From Taudactylus pleione (Eukaryota > Chordata > Amphibia > Anura > Myobatrachidae): a DNA stretch of 64,000 bases. Below the pieces are notes generated by a model that saw nothing but the letters and a program-made list of their open reading frames with translations, did not search any database and was not told the DNA's origin. How positions within the stretch are numbered: the stretch's first letter is position 1; each line of letters starts with the position of its first letter. Below, piece by piece: positions 51,127 to 60,840 of the stretch. The stretch lies in NCBI GenBank assembly GCA_031769625.1, contig JAUIMM010000688.1, positions 1,059,001 through 1,123,000 on the forward strand, in the 5' to 3' direction. The position numbers and the translations under genes are program-made.

Positions 51127-52070
51127 TCCATGTGCAGTGGCGGGCTGGGCCGGGGGGCAGGGTGCCAAGTGCCCCCCGGATCGCAGCGTCATGCGGGCCG
51201 CGGGCAGTCTGTGTGTCACTGTGACACAGACTGCACCGCATGTGAAGCGCTGACCTGACTGAGTTCGGTCAGCGCTACACAAGTGACAATCACACAGCCG
51301 CCGGCTCCGGCAGCTGTGTTTGTTGTAAGCAGCAGCCAATGAGAGTCTGTCAGACTCTCATTAGCTGCTGCTGCGCCCACTGGAGGAGCCGCTCCATCTT
51401 CCAGCTCCCGCAGTGGGCAATGGGAGAGGCGTCATGACATCATATGACGTCTCTCCCATAATGCCCGGGAAGGACAGACAGAGGAGCGGATGGCGACGGC
51501 GGGAGCGGGGATTCAGGTGTTTGGTTTTTTTTTTTACTACGTGTGTCTACTGGGGGGGAGGCCACTACTGGGGGCACCACAAGGGGGGAACCACTACTCT
51601 AGGCACTGCAAGGGGGGGACTACTACTAATGGGGGCAATACAAGGGGGGGACTACTACTACTGGGGGCACTACAAGGGAGGGGGGACTACTGGTGGCACT
51701 ACAAAGGGGGAACCACTACTGGACTGGGGGCACTACAAGAGGGAGGGACTACTACTGGGGGCACTACAAGAGGGAGACCACTACTGGGGGTACTACAAGG
51801 GGGGACCACTACTGGAGGCCTGCATAAGGGGATCCTCTCCTGGGGCACTGCATATGGGCACAACGACGGGGCTGTTCCTAATCTTTATTTTTACTTTACA
51901 TTAATCCCTTATGGACCCGCCTCCTCCCTGGAACACTTGAGGGGGGGGGGGGGCGCGCCGTAGCACGCATGTTCTTCGGGCACCCTGGCTACACGCTACC
52001 CCTCTGCCCGGGCCGCCTGCATGTATTTGCCCCCCAGGCTAAAAGTTGCCAGCCAGCCATTGTCCACGTG
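51127..52070. mobile_element. hAT-like non-autonomous transposon with 8-bp duplication
   Basis: The element 51135-52062 begins CAGTGGCGGGCTGG and ends CCAGCCAGCCATTG. The flanks TCCATGTG (51127-51134) and TCCACGTG (52063-52070) form an 8-bp duplication with one mismatch. It is GC-rich, holds no transposase, and contains a G-rich tandem repeat (51541-51820, units around 36 bp with GGGGGCACTACAAG). Confidence 0.85.
51541..51820. repeat. G-rich minisatellite inside the hAT-like element
   Basis: About eight irregular copies of ACTACTGGGGGCACTACAAG plus a G-run. The G-runs on one strand could form quadruplexes. A run of about 12 G lies further on, at 51941-51952. Confidence 0.7.
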
Positions 52071-52144
52071 GTCTTCTGTTCACACCTTTCTTAGGTTTTA
52101 TGCCTTTGATATATTTGCATATCAGGATTCTTAAAAGTCTGAGG

Positions 52145-52299
52145 GGGTCTATTTACTAAGCCTTGGATAGAGATAAAGGAAACGGAGATAAGGAACCAGC
52201 CAGTCAGCTCCTGTCATTTTTCAAACACAGCCTGTGACATGGCAGTTAGGAGCCGATTGGCTGGTACCTTATCTCCATCCGAGGCTTAGTAAATAGACC
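52145..52299. mobile_element. MITE (GGGTCTATTTACTAAGCC ends)
   Basis: Inverted ends are GGGTCTATTTACTAAGCCTTGG and CCGAGGCTTAGTAAATAGACC, with an inner hairpin (AACCAGCCAGTCAGCTCCT / AGGAGCCGATTGGCTGGT). It sits at the broken end of DIRS F, with similar TCTGAGG and TTTGAGG flanks. Confidence 0.75.
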
Positions 52300-53934
52300 C
52301 CTTTGAGGTGCAGTTTAACAACCACTATTCAATCCTTTAAACCCAGAAAATGTGCCCCATCCCATTAGACAGGAATAGGGGAGAGAGCTGGGGTGTCAGT
52401 AAGATAAACCAGGGGTCTCTGGGAGTTGTAGTACACTACTTTAGCCGTTATCCTAATGTCAAAATGTATTTACTAGTCTTTATTGCTGTGGACTACGAGA
52501 AAATGGCCGCCGCTGTCATGCAGTGCTTTTGTCTGCAAAATTGGTAACCGGCGTCAGCGATTAGACCTAGTTTTGCCAGTGAGGTATTACTGTGCAGGAG
52601 ATCTTTACTATCTAAATAGATAACAGGAAATATAATCGTGGAGGCCTTTTAGAATGGGGGTCAAGCTGTCACATTATGCGTATTCGTTCTGTATGAAACT
52701 GGTGTGACAAGAAAATGGCCGCCACACCTTCACTTTTTGACAAGGTAATTATTGCTAGTCACGTGACAAGTTATGTTAAGGGTCGTTGGCTGGTCTCTTA
52801 TTTCATTCATTAGGGAAACATTCATTTGTGTGTATGGAAGACAGGAGAGGGATTGCAGTTGCTGCAGCTAATAGCCGGTAATTCCATTTATTTTAGTTAC
52901 AATAACATCAGAATAATAATTGCTGGCTGTATATGCACAGGCTACAGTACAAGTTTTGTAATATCAATTGGAGCAGGGAAAGGCAAGCTGAGTCTCTCTA
53001 GCTGTGGAACTATGTCATAGACTGGTATGCATGCTGGGAATTGCAGTTCTTCAGCATACTCAGGCCAGGAAATCTGCTTCCACCAACACAGACCCTGGCC
53101 TTGCCACTCTCGGAAAATGTGGGCGATATATATCCCTCCATTTCCAGGAACGCCAGCCAGGCACGATCTAGCTCCGCCCCCAAACGCTGCAGCATGTCAG
53201 TCATGCTGTGGTTTGGGGGATCTGTGTGGGAGATCGTAGCACACCATTTGCACATGCGTAGAACGGGTCCAGTGATTGGGCAGTTTTCCGATAATAACAT
53301 CCCCACTAATTGACCCCATCATGCAATGTGCTTTTCTCTTTATTGTATTGAGGAGATTGGGTCACTTGGCCTTTCTCAGTTTAGCCCTATAACCAGCAGG
53401 TAAGTCACGTCATATATAGAATATAGTCGCACACATAAATAGAACAAGTACGTACAAGGTTTACAGATATGCAGGGGCAGATGGGAGACATGGTACAGAT
53501 GACCCTGCTCTTGCCAGCTTACAGTCTAGATAAGACACTGCCAACATAATAAGAACTAGTGTGACTTGGAATGGACATGGGACTGTGGTGGGTAGGGCTC
53601 CTATAGGTTATACTGAAAAGAATTAATATCCAATAGGAGGAGAGGTATATGTCAGAACAGTTGAAGGAGGGCAAGATTCAGGGTAGTGTCTCTCATGACG
53701 AAGTGAGAGATATATGAAAGATAGGCGTTGGTGAGTAGCTTAAATTCTAGAGTTAATGGCGATCTAGTATAGAGATTTGCAGAGTGGTGCAACGGCTGTG
53801 GACCACAGAGACTGGAAGATCACTCATGCTGCTGTATCGGTTGTGGTGGTGAAGTATGGGCGTGTGGAAATCCGGATAGTAGGAGGTTGCATTAGTAAGA
53901 TTGGAGATAAGAGAAGATATATTGGTTTAATAAC
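52300..53934. other. Intergenic DNA
   Basis: No gene was recognised. The region is mostly unique-looking; 53400-53930 resembles a diverged interspersed repeat I cannot name. Confidence 0.35.
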
Positions 53935-54393
53935 ATTCCTAATTTCAGCCAATGGAGTTGGGGAACAAAACATCGAAATTTTGGGTCCATGGCCCTTAAA
54001 CCCATTGAGAACTTGTGGTCAATCCTCAAGAGGCGGGTGGACAAACAAAAACCCACAAATTCTGACAAACTCCAAGCATTGATTAGGCAAGAATGGGCGG
54101 CCATCAGTCAGTATGTGGCCCAGAATTTGATTGACAGCATGCCAGGGCGAATTGCAGGTCTTTAAAAAGAGGGGGTCAACACTGCAAATATTGACTCTCT
54201 GCATAAGCTTAATGTCATTGTCAATAAAAGCCTTTGACACTTATGAAATGCCTGTAATGTTACTTCAGCATACCACAGTAACATCTGACAGTATACCATA
54301 GTAACATCTGACAAAAAGGTCTAAAAACACTGAAGTAGCAAACTTTGTGAAAACCAACACTTGTGTCATTCTCAAAACTTTTGGCCATGGCTG
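53935..54393 (+). mobile_element. Tc1/mariner 3' fragment
   Basis: The end of a Tc1-type transposase can be read in shifting frames (KPIENLWSILKRRVDKQ, LIRQEWAAISQYVAQNLID, SMPGRIAGL then stop at about 54163), including the catalytic glutamate region. It is followed by a 3' UTR and the terminal repeat CTCAAAACTTTTGGCCATGG at 54371, ending near CTGTA. The 5' two thirds are missing. It is a different family from the element at 23352. Confidence 0.75.
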
Positions 54394-54550
54394 TACATTG
54401 CAGCATGTTACCTTTCATGTAGTACTATCCAATAACAATTTTTATATTTATTATACTTTAACAGAGTAATAGGAGAGTTGTTTTTTTTAAATGATATATT
54501 GGTTTTATGTTAACTGTTTCTAATATTAATGAAATAGGTTATAGTACTAA

Positions 54551-55149
54551 GGGCCTGATTCAGAGCCGTTCGCTATTTGTGGTCATTCGTTCAAAAACAA
54601 GAGGTGGCTATTCAAATGATCCGTTCGCAAATTGCAGTCTGTTCCCACCTCTAAGTCTGAACGAGCGAGCAAAACATACGCTCGTTTATTTGATAAAAAC
54701 GCCCCCTGGCTGCACGCACCATACGTCATGTCCGCTATTTATTAGATTAATCTAGTACATCGTACAGCGTATGAACTGCTCGCTATTCTTGTGGTTGGTG
54801 TTTTCAACCGCTATTTTGCGAGCAGTTCTGAGTTAAAAAAAACCAAGTGACGTGGTCAATGACGCTGCTGTATTAATTATGCACTCCCTTAAAACGCCCG
54901 TTTTGACCTTTAAGCACGCCTGCGTTCGGATCTCCACTCCCCGTTTTCAAGCACCTTCCCCTGTTACCACCCACATACGCCTCATTCTGTCACTCAAAAT
55001 AGCAGGCCCTCGCTATATTGCGTACCAACGATTTTCGGCCGCACTGACTGGTTCGCGCATGCGTACTAAAAACCGTACGCATGCGCAGATGTGCGAACAT
55101 CGCTCGGAACGAGCGTACTGCCGCTAGCGAGTGGCTCTGAATGAGGGCC
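54551..55149. mobile_element. Palindromic MITE (GGGCCTGATTCAGAGCC family), copy 2
   Basis: This 599-bp copy has ends GGGCCTGATTCAGAGCCGTT and GTGGCTCTGAATGAGGGCC and TAA on both sides (54548-54550, 55150-55152). It is close over its whole length to 17192-17792 (for example GCGTTCGGATCTCCACTCCC). Confidence 0.75.
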
Positions 55150-55344
55150 TAAATCTTTATATAATATTTTGGCTGCCTCCAAGCCTGTAGATTTCAGTAT
55201 TGGGCAATTTCATTACAATTGTTATTTTGTGTTCAATGGGTGTTATTGACATGTTCTGAATGCCAAAAGTCATAATATTGACAGCATTTTAGTGCTAAAT
55301 TTAGATTTAGGCTACATTAGTGAAAAATGCTATGTTGACATTTT

Positions 55345-55516
55345 GGGGTATATTTACTAAAGTGCGGGTATATAAAAGTGGAGATGTTGCCCATAGCAAC
55401 CAATCAGATTATACTTATTTATCTAGCACCTTCTAAAAGATAATAGCTAGAATCGGATTGGTCGCTATGGGCAACATCTTCACTTCTATATACCCACACT
55501 TTAGTAAGTATACCCC
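55345..55516. mobile_element. MITE (GGGGTATATTTACTAAAGTG ends)
   Basis: Near-perfect palindrome: left GGGGTATATTTACTAAAGTG, GATGTTGCCCATAGCAACCA and TCTAGCACCTTCTA; right TAGAATCGGATTGGTCGCTA, GGGCAACATCTTCACTT and CTTTAGTAAGTATACCCC. Same family as 26441-26617. Confidence 0.8.
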
Positions 55517-55887
55517 TTTGACTGTCAACATGCGCAATTTTGATATACCGTCCATGTTGACACTATGACCAGATACCCTAATCACCTGCCAGTTATATTC
55601 CCCTTTGTGGTGCCTTATAGATAAAGGATACTAATAATAATATATTGCTGTTAGGAGGTGGGACGACATAGACAGGGTCCCTTTACTAGTATAAGAAAAG
55701 TTATGAATTGTACCTAGTAAGAAAGAAGTTTGACAGGCGGGCATGACCTCTATTACATGTCTTGGTACTTTCATTTAATTCCAGCTCTATTCTGGCCAGG
55801 GCGCTCCATCGATGCCAAAACTTCATTTACTGTAACAATTCTCTCAGATCCAAATATTAGTAAATGGTAGTGGAGCGGGTGCTCTAA

Positions 55888-56417
55888 GGGCCTGATTCAG
55901 AGCCGGACGCTCTGACCAGAGCGCTCGCTCTGAATCAGGGCCCTCCTACATCAACTTGGAGCGGCCTCTTGGACGCTCGCATAGCTGTGGGTTACCACCC
56001 ACAGCTTATGCGAGCGTCCATGATGATGGTCGCGATGGTCAAGACCATCGGGCTTGCGACGAGACCCTGCGGTAGGGTCTCGCTGCCGCAAGCCCTGGAG
56101 TGATTTTGGCTCTACCAGAGCCCAAATCACTGCCACTGACATTGTCAGTGGGGCCGGACCCAGACGGTAGGCGTTCCCATGGGAACGCCTCCGTCTGGCA
56201 GCCACGCCCCGTCACGCCCACCAAAGGGGGCGTGCTGCCACTCACCATCGACAGCACGCCCCCTTTGGTGCGAGACCCCGAGCGACGGCTACCCCGTCGC
56301 TCGCCGGGTCTCGCGCATGCGCACGACGGAGCTCCCTCCATCGTGCGCATGCGCATTTGGGTACCATCGACCCGCTTGCAAGCATCCTGCGCTCGCGAGC
56401 GGGTCTCAATGAGACCC
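55888..56417. repeat. Chain of about eleven adjacent hairpins
   Basis: Back-to-back inverted repeats: 55888-55943, 55970-56020, 56034-56050, 56050-56095, 56101-56129, 56133-56151, 56161-56197, 56219-56270, 56271-56313, 56313-56354, 56369-56404 and 56401-56417. Each has its own arm sequence, for example TGGACGCTCGCATA, CAGACGGTAGGCGTTCCC, CACCAAAGGGGGCGTGCTG and GCGCATGCGCACGA. Spacers are only 0-20 bp. The first hairpin has the ends of the GATTCAGAGC MITE family. The region is GC-rich in an AT-rich setting and carries no gene. Confidence 0.85.
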
Positions 56418-56753
56418 TAAGTCAGCTGGATGACTCTCCCACACAGAACACAACTAGCAGAAAATCAGACAGACGTTGCAAACATCTACATCAAAACATA
56501 AAGCTTTATTTTATTTTTATATTCTTCTTCCTCCCCAGAAGCGATCAAATAAAGTAATTGGAATATGTATGGATGAGTGCAATCACAAACAGAAAGCCTT
56601 TTAGCTCAAATATTTCATAAAGCCTTGGTGATGGCTGTATGGTAATATTGGCGATAAAAAAAATACAAAGTAACCCCAGAAAGCCACAAAAAGTCAAATG
56701 TGACATTTTGTTTCATTTATTGCTGTATAACTCAAATTATTTTATGTTTTTAA

Positions 56754-57036
56754 AGGCCCCCACACACACAGCGATATATAGCGGCCGTTCCGACAGTTTT
56801 GAACGATATATCGCCACTATATCTTTCAGTGTGCGGGCAAATCGTCCGCTGTGCGTTTCCATGGGGTCACCCGTCGCTTCTCCAAATCTTTCTGCATGTT
56901 CAATTGATCTGGGAGATCGACGAACGATTCCATGCAGCGCGGTGGGGGAGGGGGGGTGCCGGCATATCGGGCGGTCGGCCACCAGTGTGGGGACTAGCTG
57001 ACATGTCGGCTGTCGCATCGCACCGTGTATGGGCCC
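56754..57036. mobile_element. MITE with TTAA flanks
   Basis: Ends AGGCCCCCACACACACAGCG and GCACCGTGTATGGGCCC, flanked by TTAA on both sides (56750-56753, 57037-57040). TTAA targets are used by piggyBac and Kolobok transposases; no transposase is present. Confidence 0.65.
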
Positions 57037-57078
57037 TTAACTTACTTACCCACTCGTATTATGTGCACCGGAGCTATT

Positions 57079-57581
57079 GGCCAGATTCAGGGGTGCACAC
57101 TATTGCAGCCGCAATTTTTGGCGTAGTCGCAGCAGCGGTAATATGCAAATGCTAGTTTCAGACTTCCCCCTTGTGCACTAGAGAGCGCGGGACTGTGCCA
57201 GCCCTGAGACACCCACTTTCAATGCTCATGGATGGTCTAATTCCACCGTTGATTCAAAACACTCCCCCATCAGCGCGCCTACAGAGGACGCAGTGTCACC
57301 TTCTCAACTCCATTTAAACATGGCTGCAGATCTGCAACTGAGAACACAGCCACGTTCACTGACGCGCCAGCGACACACTCAGAACACGCCACTGAGACAG
57401 TTTTTAGTGCGCACTTTGTCACCACCCAATAACGCCCATGGTTTTCCCTCGCCGTTCCTAATGCCAGCGATCCCTTAGGCAACAGCGCATTTGTGCGTAC
57501 TCCGTGTAGCGCATACGCAGTAGCAAATAATCGCCAACATCGGCATTCCATTCAGTCACCATCTACCTTTGAATAAGGCCC
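57079..57581. mobile_element. MITE (GGCCAGATTCAGG ... TTTGAATAAGGCCC)
   Basis: The terminal inverted repeats are imperfect but of the same style as the other GATTCA MITEs; the interior is non-coding. Confidence 0.5.
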
Positions 57582-58085
57582 TATATGCAGATATTCGCCA
57601 GTGTGCCAATTTGTACTCATCAACGCGACGGCACCGCCACCATCCATATGCCTGGTTTTACAGCCATTTATCATTATCAGCGCACACTTGTACCTGCCTT
57701 ATCCGTGGTGCTAGAGACAGGACTGAAAGCAGATTTATCTGTATGTGCAGAGTATTTCAGCACAGCCCGCAATTCTGTCTACATGTCCTCACTGAACTTA
57801 GGCTACGTGCAAACCTCTCCCCGTTCTCACCCAGCTGTGCCACGTCAGGAGATGTGACAGATCTGTATGACGCTGAACCGCCCGTACATGTGTGCACAGC
57901 GCTAAAACCGCAGATGGACCCGCGTTCAGCTCAGCCCCGATAACTTTTTTCCTGTGGCTCTAAACAAGCTTAGGCATATATTCTTTTTACCATAACACGT
58001 TCCAAACAAGAGCGGTTCTACCACGTGTCCAAATATAAAAACGAAGCACTTCATCACTGGAAAGACCAATGAAAGGACAGAACAG
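57582..58085. other. Region downstream of ZNF-3
   Basis: No gene. This contains the unassigned 3' UTR of ZNF-3 (minus strand); no clear AATAAA could be placed near the stop. Confidence 0.4.
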
Positions 58086-59491
58086 TTACTTTCTGTGCGT
58101 CTTCTGGTGCTCCCGCAGGTGCGACTTTTGGGAGAAACATTTCCCGCATTCGGAACATTTAAACGGCCTCTCTCCAGTATGAATCCTCCGATGTCTAAGG
58201 AGATCGGAGTTACTGATGAAACCTTTGCCGCATTCCGAGCAAGAATATGGCTTCTCTCCCGTGTGAGTCCTCTGATGTATAACTAACTGTGAATTACACG
58301 GAAAACATCTTTGGCACTCAGTGCAGGAATAAGGCTTCTCTCGCGTGTGGATTCTCTGGTGTATGACGAGGGTGGACTTTGTGGCGAAGCGTTTCCCGCA
58401 GGCCAGACATCCAAATGGCTTCTCCCCGGTGTGAATTCTTTGATGTAGGAGGAGATGGGAGCTGTTACAAAAACATTTCCCGCATTCAGAACAGGCATAC
58501 TGCGTTCCTTCTGTCGGCGTTCTCGCCCGCGATTTAAAAGCAAAAACTTCCCCACATTCCACGCAGACTGCCTTATTGATGTGCCGGAGGTCTACATCAT
58601 CTGGGTCACTGATGAAAGAGCTACGATGCTGACAGCCGTGATAGGTTCCATCTGTGGTGGTTGTTCTCCGCCTATAGAAGCTGCCAGGCTGTATGGGACC
58701 TGTGCCATTACTACGTTCAACGGCGGGAGTACAAATGGGATGATCCAATGCAATGCTTGACGTATTCTCAAGTTTTCTTTCCTGGCCTAGGTGCGTTATT
58801 TGATGCCTGAAAAGTCCTAATCTGGTGGTGAAATGCCTACGACATTTAGGGCACGCAAAAAATTTCTTGCCCGCCAGACGTTTTTGCCGTCTTGCAAAAT
58901 TTGAGTAGTCAGAAAGATAATTTCCATGAGCAGCATGTGAATACTGTTCTTTTCCTGTCGGAGGTCTCTGATTAATGATCAGCAAAGGTTTAGAAGGAAT
59001 CTTATTTTCTGTCTGTTGTTCTACTAGATCAGAGACGCCGCTGAGACAATTATCTTCGCCTTTCTGGGTATTAGGGTCCTCTCTGCTGTTCCTCTCTATG
59101 TGGGTAAGCGTATAGTACATCTCTCTATGTTCTTTGGCTGCATAAACGTCAGTGTCAGGGAGATTTCCTTGTACACCGGAGACAGATTCCTCTTTCATAT
59201 GAGTGGACGGATGTTGGGCATCATCTGTGGGTGTATAAATGTCAGCGTGTGGGAGATTACCTTCTGCATATGAGGCCAATTCCTCCTTAATAGGAGTAGA
59301 TGGATACGATGTATGATCTGTGGCTGTATACATGTCAGTGTGTGTAAGATGTTTCTCTTCGCATGAAACAGATTCCTCCTTAATATGAGTAGATGTATAT
59401 TGTGTATAATCACTGGGAGTAAAAATGTCAGTATTTGTAAGATTTTCTTCTTCACAAGAGATCGGCTCCTCGTTCCGGGCCTCTGATAAAT
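58086..59491 (-). CDS. ZNF-3 terminal exon: acidic repeats and C2H2 zinc fingers
   Basis: The exon starts after the acceptor GCTTTTAACAG at 59491 and codes 467 residues. The in-frame ATG at 59510 lies in the intron, so I did not use it. The N-terminal 125 residues hold four degenerate repeats of about 31 residues with the motif EESVSCEE..LTHTD.YT..DHT, common in frog zinc-finger proteins. An isolated finger follows (FFACPKCRRHF ... HQITH), then a half finger CVECGEVFAFKS that lacks its histidines, and five tandem fingers from YACSECGKCF to FKCSECGKCFSQKSHLREHQKTH. One linker is HTREKP and one HTGERP. Likely a nuclear DNA-binding protein. Intact. Confidence 0.9.
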
Positions 59492-59871
59492 CTGTTAAAA
59501 GCATAAGCAAAATGGAACATAATTTTTTACATCGACAAAATGCAAAGTATTTACATTTTATTCACACTAAAATACAGCGTTAAGACCTTCTGTAAGCTTA
59601 GACCTACTGTATAGCCCAAGTTGTGGCTCGTTTGTTTGCGCACTTCAATATAACATGCACAGCGAGCGTTTTTTTCTCCCGCTGCATGCGCTAATGGCTT
59701 CCAAAGTGACGGGATAGAGCACATAGAGAAGAGGATTGGCGGGAAGTATAATGGAGTGAGCAGGGGCCAGCTGGGGTGACCCAGCAGATGTCAGGTCCAT
59801 TTACTAATGTACTTTAATACTAGGTAAGTATGAAAATTTACATTCCTTAATTTATATATTTTATGTGTATT

Positions 59872-60095
59872 AGTGTTCATTCTAGCACCCTGCACCTGTC
59901 ACAACCCGTGCAGTTCCTCTTTCCTGCCTGGGGTGTCGCTCTCTGTTCTGGTGCTTCTAGCACACACTGGTCTGTATCAGCAGTTTGCTGCAGTAGCAGA
60001 GTGTGCTAGAAGCACCAGAGCAGAGCGCGACACCCCAGGCAGGAAAAAGAAACTGCACGGGTTATGACAGGTGCAGGGTGTGAGAATGAACACTG
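59872..60095. repeat. Long foldback in the ZNF-3 intron
   Basis: Arms of about 97 bp: GTTCATTCTAGCACCCTGCA ... GGTGCTTCTAGCACACACTG on the left, and its near-complement (CAGAGTGTGCTAGAAGCACC ... AGAATGAACAC) on the right, around a loop of about 30 bp with TGCTGCAG. Transcribed as part of the intron it would make a long double-stranded stem. Probably a MITE-like element. Confidence 0.8.
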
Positions 60096-60196
60096 TATCT
60101 AAGATACATATATTCACTCTACATAAGTAAGAAGATGTTATCGCCTGGTTAAGACATATGCGACAGAACAGCAGTGGTGATTATAGCTCTTCTTAC

Positions 60197-60275
60197 CCAA
60201 TGATGTGAGGAGCTGAGGATTATCCATCAAGACATACTTGTACAGATTCTTCTGTCCTTCTAAATATTGCCACAC
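60197..60275 (-). CDS. ZNF-3 KRAB-like exon (short form)
   Basis: This is a 79-bp exon on the minus strand between the acceptor TTTCTCCTTGCAG and the donor GTAAGA. It codes VWQYLEGQKNLYKYVLMDN and ends PQLLTSL. It aligns with the second half of the KRAB-like exon of ZNF-1 ([15 protein letters not shown]) but lacks the [14 protein letters not shown] part. The first half may be a separate exon upstream, or lost. The phase (one base over) matches the finger exon. Confidence 0.65.
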
Positions 60276-60840
60276 CTGCAAGGAGAAATAGTGGCACCCT
60301 GATAACTTGTCATATGACTCCTCCCCTGCCTACATCTCTATCCACACTCCCTCTAGTACACTCCTCCTCTGACCAATGCCTCTGCTCCACCGTGTCACCT
60401 CCTCTCACACTCCAAGATTCTGCCCAGTCATACACTCTACCAGCCTCCCACCTTTAAATGTGCCCTTAAATCGTACCTTTTTATTAAAACGTATCAGCCT
60501 CTTCATAACTGGACACATACTCCTCCAACCCTCCACCACGTATGTTTCCCAGTTCACCCTTCACTGTTCATCACTTCCCCTTAGAATGTAAGCTCACATG
60601 GGCAGAGCCCCTCCTCCCTCTTGTTCTTCCCTAGCACTCTTCATGTCACCAGTGCTTCACACCATTGCAGGACTGAGCAGGATAGCAAGGTAGGAGCAGG
60701 ACAGCAAGGGGCCAATCAGGTCAGAGTGAAAGGCGGAGCAGGACGAATCAGCGGACAGATGCAGGGGCAGGATGGGGCGAAGCATCTGGCAGATTGAGGA
60801 GACCTGTCATCCCTTTACTAGTAATAATAATGAGCTATAG
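60276..60840. other. ZNF-3 upstream intron with an unclassified repeat
   Basis: No exon is seen. The stretch 60310-60640 (CTCCACCGTGTCACCTCCTC, GAATGTAAGCTCACATGGGC) has the look of an old interspersed repeat common in frogs; I cannot assign its class. Confidence 0.4.

Larger units (their letters stand above)
47745..52140 (+). mobile_element. DIRS-like element F (old, truncated and internally deleted)
   Basis: It starts within a DIRS leader directly after the right end of E; no left ITR is seen. It holds leader (47745-48604), decayed gag, then a jump at about 49975 straight into the end of the RT/RNase H ORF, and a decayed recombinase interrupted by a hAT-like element. All RT and most RNase H are deleted. 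After the TFLRFYAFD-like end of the recombinase (52140) a MITE follows; the right ITR is missing. Confidence 0.75.
50276..52140 (+). pseudogene. Decayed tyrosine recombinase of DIRS F, interrupted by a hAT-like element
   Basis: The ORF pieces are RIYHRVWHTYFQWCATRNYD, VSALSIWFQRRND, FVPPVAPWGLSVVLHAL, LLAIASARRVSDLGALS, then frameshifts, and ISAHSTCSASPSWAAHC with HSTC in place of HSTR. The gene is cut at 51134 by a 928-bp insertion and resumes at 52071 with a WSSVHTFLRFYAFDIF-like end. Non-functional. Confidence 0.75.
58086..60275 (-). other. KRAB-like C2H2 zinc-finger gene ZNF-3 (gene span within window)
   Basis: Two exons are visible on the minus strand: a KRAB-like exon (60275-60197) and the finger exon (59491-58086), joined in phase 1 through a GT-AG intron of about 705 bp. 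That intron contains a long foldback at 59872-60095. Upstream exons would lie beyond the minisatellite and the window end. The gene differs from ZNF-1 and ZNF-2 in its acidic repeats and finger set. Its location next to the same 66-bp minisatellite suggests common ancestry of the 5' half. Confidence 0.75.

Noticed and set aside
51413..51963. Glycine/threonine-rich ORFs of about 160 codons
   Set aside because: They translate the G-rich minisatellite within the hAT-like element.
56100..56420. ORFs of 77-106 codons on both strands
   Set aside because: They lie in the hairpin chain and arise from its GC-rich palindromes.
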